Shown: positions 48,424 through 58,427 of the stretch, piece after piece
Position numbering within the stretch: the first letter of the stretch is position 1
Layout: each line of letters starts with the position of its first letter
From: JBBRHH01 sp963788015
GTDB taxonomy: Bacteria > Planctomycetota > Phycisphaerae > Tepidisphaerales > Tepidisphaeraceae
Reading direction: 5' to 3'
Assembly: GCA_963788015.1 (NCBI GenBank)
Contig: CAWBEY010000004.1
Location: 124,001 to 188,000, forward strand
Length of the DNA stretch: 64,000 nucleotides
The notes under the pieces: model-generated
Seen by the model: only the letters and a program-made list of their open reading frames with translations
Database searches by the model: none
Told to the model about the DNA's origin: nothing
Made by a program: the position numbers and the translations under genes

Positions 48424-51410
48424 ATGGCCTACATCGTCATCAGTCATCGCGATGAGGAGCTTGGACGTCAGAACCTGACGTCCTCGCTGACGGTGGGGCG
48501 CTCCCCCGAGTGCGACATCTCCTGGCATGACATCCTGCTCTCCCGGCAGCATTGCCGCGTTGAGTTTTTTCGCGGCAGTTGGACACTGGTCGATCTGGGC
48601 AGCAAAAATGGAACGCTCCTCAACGGAATTCCCATCACCGGCCGGCGCGTCCTTAAAAGCCTGGACGAAGTAACCGCCGGCCGGATCAAAATCATCTTCC
48701 GCAGCGGCGTGGTGGGCGCGGGTGGCCGCCGCAAAGTTCGCCCGGCCGATCCATGGGAAGCCATGGAAGGCACCGTCAGTGCATTTGAGCTCGACGATTC
48801 TCCCACCGCGCCCCTGCCCCAGCGCGGTGGCCGGCCTCGGCCCACCCCGCGTCCCGCACCCCCGGCGCGCGCGGCTACGAACGTGAGGGCGTTGGCCGCC
48901 TCGTTCGTGAGATCCTGTCTGATGAACACGATTCCGCCTCAACTGCGAAGCGCGCCCCCGATCGCACCGGCCCCGCGCCCATCGTCCGCAAAAACGCTCC
49001 ACCCCCGGCCGCGCAAACCCACAACATCCAACCCGATTCTCACGCGCCCCACGGGTTGGCACCGCCCGAACCCAAAGTCGAGTCGCCGGCCATTGATGAA
49101 ACGCCGCGGCGCGCACGCGCTCCCGTGCCAGAAGGGACTTTCCCGCCGCAACTGGAATTTCCACAATCTGATAGTCCTGAAGCGCGGTTGCGGGCGCTGG
49201 TGGCCGAATCAGCACGTCGTTCGTCGCTTCCCCCAAAGTCGCCTGACCTGCATCCGGCCGAGTTCGATCATCATGACGAGCCGCCTCCAGAGCAGCATTC
49301 ACCCCAGCTAAATGCGGACTCACGTGTCGACCTCACCACCAACGCGGAAGACGTCGTCCAGCCAGCCCATGACCGCCCGGAAGCCCCCACCCTTATCGCA
49401 CCCGCCCCGGCCACAACCGATCCGGCCACCGACGCCTTAGCCGCTCGCACAGAGCCTATCGCAGTGACGCTGCCACTCCCGGCGGCCACCGCATACGCTG
49501 GATTGCTGGATGAAACTCACCACACCGATACCTCAGATCACGTCACCGCAGAAATAGAAGTCCTCCCACCGCCCCCGCTGGTCCATGAGCCGACGCCGCC
49601 CTCATTTCAAATGCAGGTGCGCGAAGATGACAAACCCCAGCAACAGATTGAAGTGCCCACCTTCAATGAGGTCGTGGCAAACATCCAACCCGACATTCTG
49701 GAACCAACAGGAACAGACGCCCCAGCCGAAATTACCGAGATATTCGATCAACCCGACTCACTCCTGCCCACCAATAACATACCCACATTATTGATCGAGC
49801 CACACGCCACCCCGGATCAAGATCCATGGGACAACCGCATTCATGAATCATCGCTTCAGACGCACGCTGACCCGCCACAAGAACCCGCCCTCATTGAGAC
49901 TCCAGACGCAACCGCCGCCCTGACAACCCCTGAACCTGACCCGCCGTCATCGGAAGAAGCGGATCAAAAAGTCACGCTTCAATCTCCCGCGGCCCCCGAC
50001 ATCGAGGTACTGGCCGCCGAGGCGCTGGGAATGCCAAAAGACTCGCGCGTCATCGTAACCCAGTCATCCATCATGGAAGCGGGCATGTCCATGATCGAGG
50101 CCGAGTCGCCGCTGGTTGAAGACATGCCATTCAGCGCGGAATACTTGACGCGGTCGCTGGAAACGCCCTCCGCACCGGCCGACGCCGTCGATCCCCAAAT
50201 CGTCGAGGAATTGAAGCTATCGCTAAACGCCTCAGTCGCCGCCACGCCCGATACGTCCGCGAGTTCCGACACCGCCCCAGCGCCTATCGGAGAAGTCGCC
50301 ACACACGAGCGGGCATCTAAGGAACAATCTCTCGAAGACCTTTCGGCCGCCGCGACGGCCGCCTCCCGCTTGCCCGCCGATGGCGACTCCCCGATCCGAA
50401 AACGCCGAATCATCAGTCTCCGCCCAAAGTTTCTCCGGCCAAAGGAAACACCCCCCGCACCAACCACACCCCTACCCCCAACCTCCCCCGAATTACAAAC
50501 ACAGACTAATCCAGTATCCCAGCCCGTTGCGGCAACTGCCCAACAAGATCCAGCTGTCGAGCAACCTGCCGACGAGGGACCCATTGCGAAAGAGCCATTG
50601 GAGCAGCACTGGACCGCCCGAACACTTCCTGCTGAAATGCCTCCCGCCGAGAAGCCTGCCACTGAAAAGACGCCGGTGAAGAAGGCACGCGTCGTCGAAC
50701 TTAAGCCGCGCAAGCTATCTTCAAAAGCCGCGGCCGACGTCCCCCTCCCCAGCCCCGCCTCCGCCGGCCGAAAGATTGAGCCCAAAGATGAGCCCCGCCC
50801 CTCCGAAGCCGCGCCGCCAGCTCCGAAAAAGGCACGGGTTGTCGAACTAAAGCCGCGAAAACTCGGCAGCAAGCCCCCACCCCCATCGGCCAGGCCACAA
50901 TCGCAGCTCAAGGAGTTGCGTTGGCCCTGGCAATCAAGATCCGACCAACCCAACCCTGCACCCAGCCACGGCGGCAATGGCCGGGGCGGTCACGCTTCCC
51001 AGCGGGAAGCCGAAGAATCCGCATTTGCCGAGGAAGATTCGTCCACCTCGGTTGGCACGTCAACCTCCGGCGCAATTGCCGCACCGGCTGAAGTCAACAC
51101 GCGCATCGTTGAGAGCAAGACCCAGCGGTCGCAATCGGTGGAGGTCAAGCCCGCGCACACGGCCGTCCGAAAAGCGGCCGCCGCCATGAGTACCGTTCAC
51201 GTCGAGGTGAAAGCCAAAGGCGGCGATCCGCGTCTTCAAACCGCCGACGCCCTCCTCCAGAAACTGCTGGCCCTGTCCCCCGACGCCTTCCCCAAACGAG
51301 CCGGCGCCACAGGCGTCGAAGGCCGCCCCATCGACTTCTGGCTCATCGCCCTTATGGTTATGGCCAGCACCCTGATCTACTTTGCGTGCTCTACGATCTT
51401 CTCGCTCTAA
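48424..51410 (+). CDS. FHA-domain protein with long disordered part and C-terminal membrane anchor (one frameshift)
   Basis: The first 100 residues are a forkhead-associated domain (SLTVGRSPECDISWHDILLS then LVDLGSKNGTLLNG), which binds phosphothreonine. A region of about 700 residues rich in Pro, Ala, Glu and Ser follows and is probably disordered. It contains three short basic repeats: KRRIISLRPKFLRPK, KKARVVELKPRKLSSK and KKARVVELKPRKLGSK. A single helix (FWLIALMVMASTLIYFAC) closes the protein, so it is tail-anchored with FHA in the cytoplasm. The frame changes near 48880, where GYEREGVGRLVREILSDE joins the two parts. Start ATG 48424 lacks a clear ribosome site. The total is about 995 residues. 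A Ser/Thr kinase is encoded at 62108. Confidence 0.7.
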
Positions 51411-51490
51411 AAGAGTAGCACGCTAAAAATTTCGATGGGCAGCGGAGCCAACTTCGCAACAGTCACGGGATGTACTCCATGAAACGAAAC

Positions 51491-51522
51491 AGGCCAGAAG
51501 CACTCCGCCGCGCTTCTGGCCT
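51491..51522. terminator. Bidirectional hairpin between convergent genes
   Basis: AGGCCAGAAGC (51491-51501) and GCTTCTGGCCT (51512-51522) make an 11-base-pair stem. It lies between the ends of the FHA gene and ugd, so it may end both transcripts. Confidence 0.65.
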
Positions 51523-51550
51523 TGATCGTTTGGATGTTGAAGTCGCGGAT

Positions 51551-52903
51551 TTAGACGCGGGTTTTCAGGCGGAGTTTGTTTTCCACCGCGGGGCGGCCGA
51601 TTGGGTAGTACTGGAATCCGCTTTCCCGCATCACGTCGCGGTGCAGGCAGTTTCGGCCGTCGAAGATCATCGGCTGGTTCATCGTGGCGCTGATCTTGCG
51701 GAAGGGGAGCGTGCTGTACTGCGGCCAATCGGTCAGCAGGGCAACGGCATCAGCACCGGCGGCGGCCTGCACGGGATCGGAACACCATTCCACCTGATCC
51801 TTGAAGATCTGCTTCATGTGCTCCATGCCCTTGGGGTCGGTGGCCTTGACGTGCGCGCCCTTGTCCAGCAGATATTGGATCACGTCGAGGGCGGCGCTTT
51901 CGCGAATGTCGTCGGTGTCGGCCTTGAAGGCGAGGCCCCATATGGCGATGGTCGCGCCTTCGATGGGGCGGCCAAGCTTCTGGACGATTTTGTCCACGAA
52001 CCGCTTCTTCTGGTTCTTGTTGATGGTCTGAATGGCGTTGACGAAGAGGGACTCGTAGCCGGCCGTTTTGGAGATGTGCTCCATGGCGGCGACGTCTTTG
52101 GGGAAGCAGGAGCCGCCGTAACCGCAGCCAGCGCGAAGGAACGCCGGGCCGATTCGGCTGTCGGAGCCGATGCCTTTGCGGATGTCTTCGACGTCCGCGC
52201 CGTAGTGCTCGCAGAGAATGGTCATTTCGTTCATGAATGAGATGCGGGCGGCGAGCATGGAATTGGCCGCGTATTTGGTCAGCTCAGCCGATTCCCAGTT
52301 CATGGTGAGGAAGTTCTCTTCGCGCTTGATGAGCGGATCGTAAAGCCGGCGCATCTGGCGAAAAGCCTCGGGGCTTTCGCCACCGACGACGATGCGGTCG
52401 GGGTTGAGGCAGTCTTGAACGGCGGTGCCTTCCTTGAGGAACTCGGGATTCGAAACCACCTGCACGTAAGCCTTGGTCTGCTCGCGGAGGTAGTTGTAGA
52501 GGCGGCGGTTGGTTCCCGCGGGGACGGTGGACTTCACGATGATCGTGACCATGTATTCGTTCTTGAGATCGGCCAGGGCATCGCAGACTTCCTTGCCTGC
52601 GCCTTCGAGGTAGCTCATGTCGACGGTGCCGTCGGGCTTGGGGGGGGTGCCGACGCAGAGGAAGACGACTTCGGCGTCACGGACGGCGGATTTGACGTCG
52701 TCGGTGAATTGAAGCTGGCCGGAGGCGTAGTTTTCCTTCATCAGCTCGTGAAGGCCGGGCTCGAAGATGGGGCAGTGGCCATCGAGGAGGGTTTTGAGTT
52801 TTTTGGGGTCCTTTTCAACGCCGCGGACGGTGTGTCCAATGCTGGCGAGGCAGGTGCCGGTAACGAGGCCGACGTATCCACAACCAATGACGGTCACATC
52901 CAT
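51551..52903 (-). CDS. ugd: UDP-glucose 6-dehydrogenase
   Basis: The intact 450-residue protein starts MDVTVIGCGYVGLVTGTCLA (NAD-binding) and has the family motifs VVFLCVGTPPKPDG, VVSNPEFLKEGTA and the catalytic cysteine segment GYGGSCFPKD near residue 263. The enzyme oxidises UDP-glucose to UDP-glucuronate for surface polysaccharide synthesis. The downstream gene on the other strand is convergent. No polysaccharide genes lie next to it in this window. The start at ATG 52903 gives the usual length. Confidence 0.96.
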   Translation of the reverse strand: MDVTVIGCGYVGLVTGTCLASIGHTVRGVEKDPKKLKTLLDGHCPIFEPGLHELMKENYASGQLQFTDDVKSAVRDAEVVFLCVGTPPKPDGTVDMSYLEGAGKEVCDALADLKNEYMVTIIVKSTVPAGTNRRLYNYLREQTKAYVQVVSNPEFLKEGTAVQDCLNPDRIVVGGESPEAFRQMRRLYDPLIKREENFLTMNWESAELTKYAANSMLAARISFMNEMTILCEHYGADVEDIRKGIGSDSRIGPAFLRAGCGYGGSCFPKDVAAMEHISKTAGYESLFVNAIQTINKNQKKRFVDKIVQKLGRPIEGATIAIWGLAFKADTDDIRESAALDVIQYLLDKGAHVKATDPKGMEHMKQIFKDQVEWCSDPVQAAAGADAVALLTDWPQYSTLPFRKISATMNQPMIFDGRNCLHRDVMRESGFQYYPIGRPAVENKLRLKTRV

Positions 52904-53328
52904 GACAGTTTCTCCGAGTCAGTGAAGTTTCGCGGGCGGAAATTCGCACGCGCAGTATCGCATCGCACAAGCACCCGGCGGAGCGGCAAAATACCTGACC
53001 CCGCGTAAGTAGGAATCGGACAGAACCAAGGGCAGCTTGTTAGCGATCTTTGAAATTTTCGGGCCTGTTCCCAAGGTCCGAGACCGCGCCAAAGCGCAGG
53101 CGTACGGTTGTGCTATCGGTTAATCGGCCTTGGGTCAAGCAGGGAAAGGTCCGGAAAAAAGCGGGCTGAGAATGGTACGGAATGGGAAATTGGTGGTTCG
53201 ACGGGAGGGAGGCGGGGGCGCAAATGGTGTCATGTCTTTCAGTTGCGCGGCTCGGTCGGCGGTGATACCAACTAAGAACGGCCAGCACGGCTGGCCGTTC
53301 TTAGTGTGCTTGTGGCGAAAAGAGATTT
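52904..53328. other. Intergenic region with a long perfect hairpin
   Basis: No convincing gene is seen here. Its main feature is a perfect 16-base-pair inverted repeat, ACTAAGAACGGCCAGC (53271-53286) and GCTGGCCGTTCTTAGT (53290-53305), with a three-base loop. It lies 24 bases after the isomerase stop and may end its transcript, although no T run follows on the minus strand. Confidence 0.55.
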
Positions 53329-54191
53329 TTACTTTGTCTGCTCGGCCACGATTCGGTCAAAGCCGGCCACGCACTTGGTGAGGGTGGCATCGAGGAAGGG
53401 GATGTCACCCTGCTTGTATTCAAACTCAATGGACATGTAGCCCTTAAACCCTTGACGCTTGAGCTCGGCAATGATTCCCGGGACGTCACTTTTGCCTTCA
53501 CCAAATACCACGTCGTGGCTGGCGCCGATTTCCTCTCGGTCCTTGAGATGGGAGTGCTCGACGCGGCCTTCGAGCTTTTTGAGCTGTTCGACGGGAAGCC
53601 AGTGACGGGTCATCCAGTGGCCGGTGTCGGCGCAGGAGCCGCACATCTTGGAGAGGTCCTTGGTGGCCTCGAGGACTTTCTCGGGCGGCCAGGAGTTGGG
53701 GTGATTGTGAAGGGCGACGCGGATGTTGAATTCCTGGGCAAGCTTGTCGATGACGGCGTTGGGGGTGGTTTCGGTGACGAGGACTTCGAGGCCGAGCTTC
53801 TTGGCGCCTTCGAAGCGTTTGCGACGCCCGCTTCGTCGGTGGGGATGCCGTCCACGCCCCAGGCGATGGCCTTGAGACCGCCTGCGTCGGCGAGTTTCTT
53901 TTTGATTTCGTCGATCTGCTCATCGCTCATGTTCTGGGACATTTTCGCATCGCCATCGGGCTTCATCTTCTGGCCGGGGAAGAACTCGACGTACTTGATG
54001 CCGAGCATGGCGGCCTTGTCGATGGCCTCGAAGGCGGTGAGCTTGTTGTAGGTCCAGCATTGCAGGGAGAGCTTGATGCCCGCCTTTTCCGAGGCTGAGT
54101 CATCGCGCTTGGCGGGCGCATCGGCGGCAAGAGCGGGAAGGGAAAGCGCCAGCAACAGGGTTGCGGCGATGGCTGAACAATACTTCTGCAT
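53329..54191 (-). CDS. Exported xylose-isomerase-like TIM-barrel protein (one frameshift)
   Basis: The start at ATG 54191 follows AGGAGACGT. A signal peptide (AIAATLLLALSLPALA) is followed by a sugar phosphate isomerase/epimerase-like domain: KLSLQCWTYNKLTAFEAIDK, then LGLEVLVTETTPNAVIDK, RVALHNHPNSWPPEKV and DTGHWMTRHWLP. The metal-binding Glu, Asp and His residues of the family are visible, including HLKD and EFEY near the end. One base is missing near 53822; the two parts join as NASKRFEGAKKLG. The product has about 287 residues. Such secreted members are very abundant in planctomycetes, and their exact substrates are mostly unknown. Confidence 0.82.
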
Positions 54192-54451
54192 ACGTCTCCT
54201 CGTGGGGGGATTAGGTTGAAAAACAGCGGGCAACGCCGCATATTGGATCAAATAGTCGTTTCCAATGATGCTACCGCTAGAGGGCGGAAATGTTTAGGGA
54301 GCGAGGGATCGGTTTCTCACACTCAGACTGCAACTTCGGTCGTCGCATCTATACGAAGCTGCTAAAATCTGGCAATGAGGTTTGGTGAGCAAGAGCTCAG
54401 GCTGCCAGAGTTCCTCATGAGGCGCCCGAGCGAAAACACGAGCATCACAGC

Positions 54452-55018
54452 TCAATCAAAGATAGCGTCCAACATGCTGAGAAGTATGAAGCCCATGGGG
54501 ACGAGGATGGCGGCCAAGACCAGCATTCCGATGACGGAGCGGAGGGGACTGTCGCTGAGGTAGGCGGCGACGACAAGAGCGACGGGCATCCAGCCGAGAG
54601 CGAAGGCGCGCGACACGACGATGTATCTCTCGATGCCGCGTCGGCCGCGAGCAATGGCGCTGACGAAGAGAGTGGCCACCGCGCCGCCCACTCCACAGAC
54701 GCCAAAGAGAAGGTACACGATCCCCTGAACAGGGCTGAGCAGTCGGGGGACCACGTCAAGTGCGGTGGGCAGCAGGCAAAAGGCAAATGCGCTCACGCCC
54801 ATGATGAGGGCGGCGAGAGAGAGGGTGGCGCCGCCGCGTTGGGGCTTGCGGGCAACGGGAATGGGTCGACCATAGGCCAGTCGATCACCATCAACAAATT
54901 CCTCGGCGGCCGAGTCGCGAACGGCCTCTTCGAGCCACTCGATGGGAGGTTCGGGCGGTTCGTCGGGATCGACGATGTTCAAGTCGGCGTCGGTCGGGAG
55001 TGGCGGGGGATTGGCCAT
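54452..55018 (-). CDS. Hypothetical four-helix membrane protein
   Basis: I chose ATG 55018 (MANPPPLPTDADLNIVD) over an upstream in-frame ATG at 55282, because the longer frame would overlap the toxin-like gene at 55071. The first 70 residues are acidic and proline-rich, and the rest has four hydrophobic helices, for example LAALIMGVSAFAFCLLPTA and GMLVLAAILVPMGFILLS. The layout resembles small DUF4190-like membrane proteins, but I do not recognise a named family. It is 52 bases downstream of the toxin-like gene on the same strand. Confidence 0.6.
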   Translation of the reverse strand: MANPPPLPTDADLNIVDPDEPPEPPIEWLEEAVRDSAAEEFVDGDRLAYGRPIPVARKPQRGGATLSLAALIMGVSAFAFCLLPTALDVVPRLLSPVQGIVYLLFGVCGVGGAVATLFVSAIARGRRGIERYIVVSRAFALGWMPVALVVAAYLSDSPLRSVIGMLVLAAILVPMGFILLSMLDAIFD

Positions 55019-55070
55019 GGGAGTGGGATAGAGTATAGCGACAGCCGGAATCCGGGTCCGAATTAAAGTG

Positions 55071-55370
55071 TTATGAGCTGGCGCTCGGCTTGGGATGCGT
55101 GATGTTTCCATCCCAATCCACATTGAGGTGGCCGCCCCGAACCAGTTGCACGTCCCACTCAAAATGCTGCCCCGCCGTGATTGATCGTCCGGGAGTCCAT
55201 TCCCGTCCGTGCCGATCAACAAATCCGTTGTTGGGTCCGCGGTTGAGCGGATGAGATGGATGCCAATTCTTATCCGGCTCAAACCGAACTGGGCCCTCGG
55301 TAGGCAGGTGGTGCTTTCTCAGCACCTCCTGCTTCGAAGACCTTCCTTTCTTCCCGGTCTTCTTGCTCAT
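55071..55370 (-). CDS. Ntox17-like polymorphic toxin domain protein
   Basis: The 99-residue protein matches from memory the C-terminal domain called polymorphic toxin type 17 (Ntox17). NWHPSHPLNRGPNNGFVDRH, EWTPGRSITAGQHFEWDVQL and GGHLNVDWDGNITHP are characteristic. Such domains are usually the last part of long secreted toxins. Here it stands alone after a short lysine-rich N-terminus, with no signal peptide or delivery domain. The gene lies 11 bases after a putative immunity gene on the same strand. It may be an orphan toxin cassette, a remnant of a larger toxin, or a cargo domain for an unseen secretion system. A nuclease activity is likely for the family but not shown. Confidence 0.75.
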   Translation of the reverse strand: MSKKTGKKGRSSKQEVLRKHHLPTEGPVRFEPDKNWHPSHPLNRGPNNGFVDRHGREWTPGRSITAGQHFEWDVQLVRGGHLNVDWDGNITHPKPSASS

Positions 55371-55381
55371 GACGAGGGGTA

Positions 55382-55768
55382 TCAGACGTCGACGGCGGAG
55401 CCTGCACCCTGATCGTTGACAACAACCCGAAGCTTATCAGGACCATAAAACTCATCGCGCGTGAGAATCTCACCCGTAGGTTCTAGCGCGCCATGAGGAA
55501 GTGAATAGGATTCGTTCAGCCCTCCGAGGTAGACACTATAGTTCCATTGGCCGCCCTTTAGCTGTGCCCTCCCCAAGACGTAACCAATCCTTCCGACAAC
55601 TTCCACGGGAACCCCCTTGTGCTGCACCACTCTCACCTGCGCATAAAACGGAAGCGGCTCAATACCGGCCTTGGCTGCGGCCGGTTTGAATGTCGTCACG
55701 CCGCGGGCGTGAATGCCAGCGCGTCTTGTGTTTGGCTTGCTGACAGTGCTTTTTATTGGGCTAGGCAT
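55382..55768 (-). CDS. Imm31-like immunity protein
   Basis: The last 90 of the 128 residues resemble the Imm31 immunity family: PFYAQVRVVQHKG, EVVGRIGYVLGRAQ, WNYSVYLGGLNESYSLP and LEPTGEILTRDEFY. It is encoded directly upstream of an Ntox17-like toxin, with 11 bases between stop and start, which is the main support for its role. The first 35 residues are basic and may belong to another frame or start later. Immunity-before-toxin order is less usual than the reverse. The role as toxin antidote is inferred from family and position. Confidence 0.65.
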   Translation of the reverse strand: MPSPIKSTVSKPNTRRAGIHARGVTTFKPAAAKAGIEPLPFYAQVRVVQHKGVPVEVVGRIGYVLGRAQLKGGQWNYSVYLGGLNESYSLPHGALEPTGEILTRDEFYGPDKLRVVVNDQGAGSAVDV

Positions 55769-55890
55769 GTTCGGGCATCCGGTTCATCATTCTATCGGGG
55801 CAAGTCATCATCTGCGAGGCGAATCCCTGCTATGTTTGACGTTGAGGAAAGACGGCTCGCACTTTTCCCAAACAATTTTTCCTCGCACTC

Positions 55891-55919
55891 TTGTACATTG
55901 ACAAGCGTACCGATATAGT
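55891..55919 (+). promoter_or_regulatory. Candidate promoter for the helicase gene
   Basis: TTGTAC (55891-55896) and TATAGT (55914-55919) are separated by 17 bases. It would give a leader of about 150 bases before the helicase ATG at 56080. Long leaders are usual for cold-regulated DEAD-box genes. Confidence 0.4.
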
Positions 55920-56079
55920 TAATTCGTCAACTGCCCGCCTGATCCTTCACGGACCGTTTGCCATTTCGGCACATTCCTGATTGTTAATTCAAGCCCAGTT
56001 GCAGCGCATCGACCGGCCTTTTTTCGGCGTCTGCCGTGGCCCTTTATGGTGCGCAACGTCCACCAGAAGGACCATTCTG

Positions 56080-57538
56080 ATGAAGTTCGCCGACCTTCGG
56101 CTCTCTGAGCCGATCCTCCGTGCTATTGTTTCCGAAAATTATCTTACCGCCACGCCCATCCAGGCGCAGGCGATTCCACTCGCCCTGGAAGGGCGCGACG
56201 TGCTGGGTTGCGCTCAGACCGGCACTGGAAAGACGGCCGCGTTCGCGCTGCCGATTCTGCATCGCCTGAGCGCCGCGAAAAAAGCCCCGGCGCGGTGGCG
56301 CATTCGTGCATTGATTCTTTGTCCAACGCGTGAACTGGCCGGCCAGATCAGCGAGAGTTTCAGTGTTTATGGGAAGAACCTGCAACTGCGGAATACGGTT
56401 GTCTATGGCGGTGTAAACCAGAACCCGCAGGTGGCCGCGATTCGGCGGGGGACCGACGTGCTGGTGGCTACACCGGGACGGCTGCTGGATCTGATGGAGC
56501 AGGGGCATATAGACCTGCGGGCCGTCGAGGTGCTGGTGCTGGATGAAGCCGACCGCATGATGGACATGGGCTTTATTCACGACATCCGGCGCGTGGTGGC
56601 CAAGCTGCCGACGACGCGTCAGACGCTGTTCTTCTCGGCCACCATGCCGGCGGAGATTCGGCAACTGGCCAATACGATTCTTCGTAACCCGGTGACGGTG
56701 CAGGTGGCGACGGTGTCGTCCACGGCCGACGGGGTTGATCAATCGGTTTACATGGTGAACAAGGGGAATAAGCCGGCCTTGCTGGCGCATCTGGTGGACA
56801 CGCTGCCGATGGCGCGAGCCATCGTATTTACGCGGACCAAGCGCGGCGCGGACAAGGTGGTGCGCCACCTGCACACGCGTGGAATTAAGTCCGAGGCGAT
56901 TCACAGCAACAAGAGCCAGAACGTGCGCCAGCGGGCGCTGAACAACTTCACGGCCAACAAAATCCCGGTGCTGGTGGCGACGGACATTGCATCGCGCGGG
57001 ATTGATGTGGATGGGATCACGCACGTGGTGAACTACGACATCAGCAACGAGCCCGAGACGTACATTCATCGCATAGGCCGAACGGCGCGGCGGGGCGCTG
57101 GGGGCGGCGGTGTCGTTCTGTGATCCGGATGAAGTGTCGTATCTGCGGGCGATTGAACGGCTGATTCGCAAGCCGATTCCGGTGAAGAAGGATCATCCGA
57201 AGTATTCGCCACAGAGCGTGGAAATTTCGGGCGATGAAGGCTCGGGCGAGGGATCCGGGAGGCGGTCGCATGGACACCAGCAGTTGCATCGGCAGCCGGC
57301 GCAGCGCGGGAAGTTTCAGCGGCCAGGCGCGGATCGGCCCGATGGGCAGCGGCATGTGGTGCGGCAGAACGCGGAAGTGGTGCAAAAGCCAGGGCACGCA
57401 GCGCGGCATGATGCGGGGAGGGGTGTGAAGGCGGTGATGGGTGTTCAGAAGCCATCGGCGGCGGCCGGGGCGATCACCGGGCGCGGATTCCACGGCGCGG
57501 CCAAGCGCCGCGGCGGCGGACGCCGGCGGGTGTTCTGA
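56080..57538 (+). CDS. DEAD-box RNA helicase, RhlE-like (one frameshift)
   Basis: The start at ATG 56080 follows AGAAGGA. All helicase motifs are present: TPIQAQAI (Q), AQTGTGKT (I), PTRELA (Ia), TPGR (Ib), DEAD (II), SAT (III), GIDVDGITHVVNYD (V) and HRIGRTAR (VI). Near 57100 the frame shifts by one base in a GC-rich run, and the continuation AVSFCDPDEVSYLRAIERLI is typical of RhlE. A basic, glycine- and glutamine-rich tail follows to 57538. The total is about 486 residues. The protein unwinds RNA duplexes in ribosome assembly or mRNA decay. Confidence 0.9.
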
Positions 57539-57567
57539 TTGGATTTGAAAATTTAAACGATTGAACA

Positions 57568-57600
57568 GGGCCCGGCGGTCGATACTGCCGGGCCCATTTT
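57568..57600 (+). terminator. Terminator after the helicase gene
   Basis: GGGCCCGGC (57568-57576) and GCCGGGCCC (57587-57595) form a 9-base-pair stem with a ten-base spacer, followed by ATTTT. It lies 30 bases after the helicase stop. Confidence 0.7.
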
Positions 57601-57691
57601 CGATTCTCATAAGAAAGAATAAAGACCAGCCAGCGAAGTGCTGGCCGGCCTTTCGAGGAACCAGCGGATACCATGTTCGCGTGGTGGAGCG

Positions 57692-57850
57692 TTACATTGA
57701 GCTGTTGAGACTGTCCCAGCGGGCGAGCACCTTGGTCCCGACGGTGCTGATGACGCCGATGGCGGCGACCACGATGAGTCCTGCGATGAGGGCGTACTCC
57801 AGAACCTCTCCGCCGCTTTCGTCCTTGAGAAAGTTGAACAGGCGTTGCAT
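57692..57850 (-). CDS. Flp-type pilin
   Basis: The 52-residue protein has the Flp prepilin signature: a short leader ending in GG, then EVLEYALIAGLIVVAAIG, where Glu5 and Tyr6 of the mature part are conserved. These pilins are cleaved by TadV-type peptidases and assembled by the Tad/RcpC system for attachment. No tad or cpa genes are near, so assembly would rely on genes elsewhere. The start ATG 57850 is chosen because it gives the usual length; the frame is open to 57883. A hairpin near 57621-57653 could be its terminator. Confidence 0.85.
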   Translation of the reverse strand: MQRLFNFLKDESGGEVLEYALIAGLIVVAAIGVISTVGTKVLARWDSLNSSM

Positions 57851-58020
57851 GGAATATTTTTCGGCGACAACCGGGGTCAGCAATAACGCGGATGCTCCGA
57901 AAAATTGTTTCTATTGCAATTGGATTACATATTATTGACAGGGCAGTCAACATTGCCGCTTGCGGGAGGATTTGATTGACAGGCAGTGCCGTTGATCGTA
58001 TCTCGTGAAAGTGGGTTTCC

Positions 58021-58425
58021 ATGAGCTTGAATCGAAGGCAATTGCTGGTTCTGACTGCCGCGGCGGCGGCCGGGTGCGCCGGGTCGGGGGGTAGCGAGCC
58101 GGGCCATGGGCCGCGGGTGGATGTGAACATTGGACCAGAGACCGACTATGCGGCCGACGGGGTGTATGCGAAGTTTAAGGAGCGGGGGGTGTTTATCATC
58201 CGGCGGGAGGGGAAACTGCTGGCGATTTCTTCGATCTGCACGCACAAGTATTGCGTGCTGAAAGTTGGCCAACGACCAAACGTTTTATTGCAAGTGTCAT
58301 GATTCGACCTTTGATGCCAGCGGGCATGTGACGCTTGGGCCGGCGCGGCGCGACTTGCCTGGGTATTTGATTTCGAAAGACGAGGCGGGGAATTTGATTG
58401 TGAAGGACGTGTTGGTGCAGGGTTG
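58021..58425 (+). CDS. Rieske [2Fe-2S] lipoprotein (one frameshift)
   Basis: The first 20 residues form a lipoprotein or Tat-like signal (NRRQLLVLTAAAAAGC). The cluster ligands are in CTHKYC and YCKCHDSTFDASG, which matches the Rieske C-x-H...C-x-x-H pattern. The second box lies in another frame beyond a one-base change near 58270. The stop is at 58423-58425, giving about 134 residues. Small periplasmic Rieske proteins usually serve as electron carriers in bc1-like or dioxygenase systems. No partner oxidoreductase is adjacent. It is convergent with the phosphodiesterase gene, with two bases between. Confidence 0.85.
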
Positions 58426-58427
58426 AA

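Noticed and set aside
53040..53288. Minus-strand frame of 82 residues upstream of ugd
   Set aside because: It overlaps the perfect hairpin at 53271-53305, has no ribosome-binding site and no natural composition.
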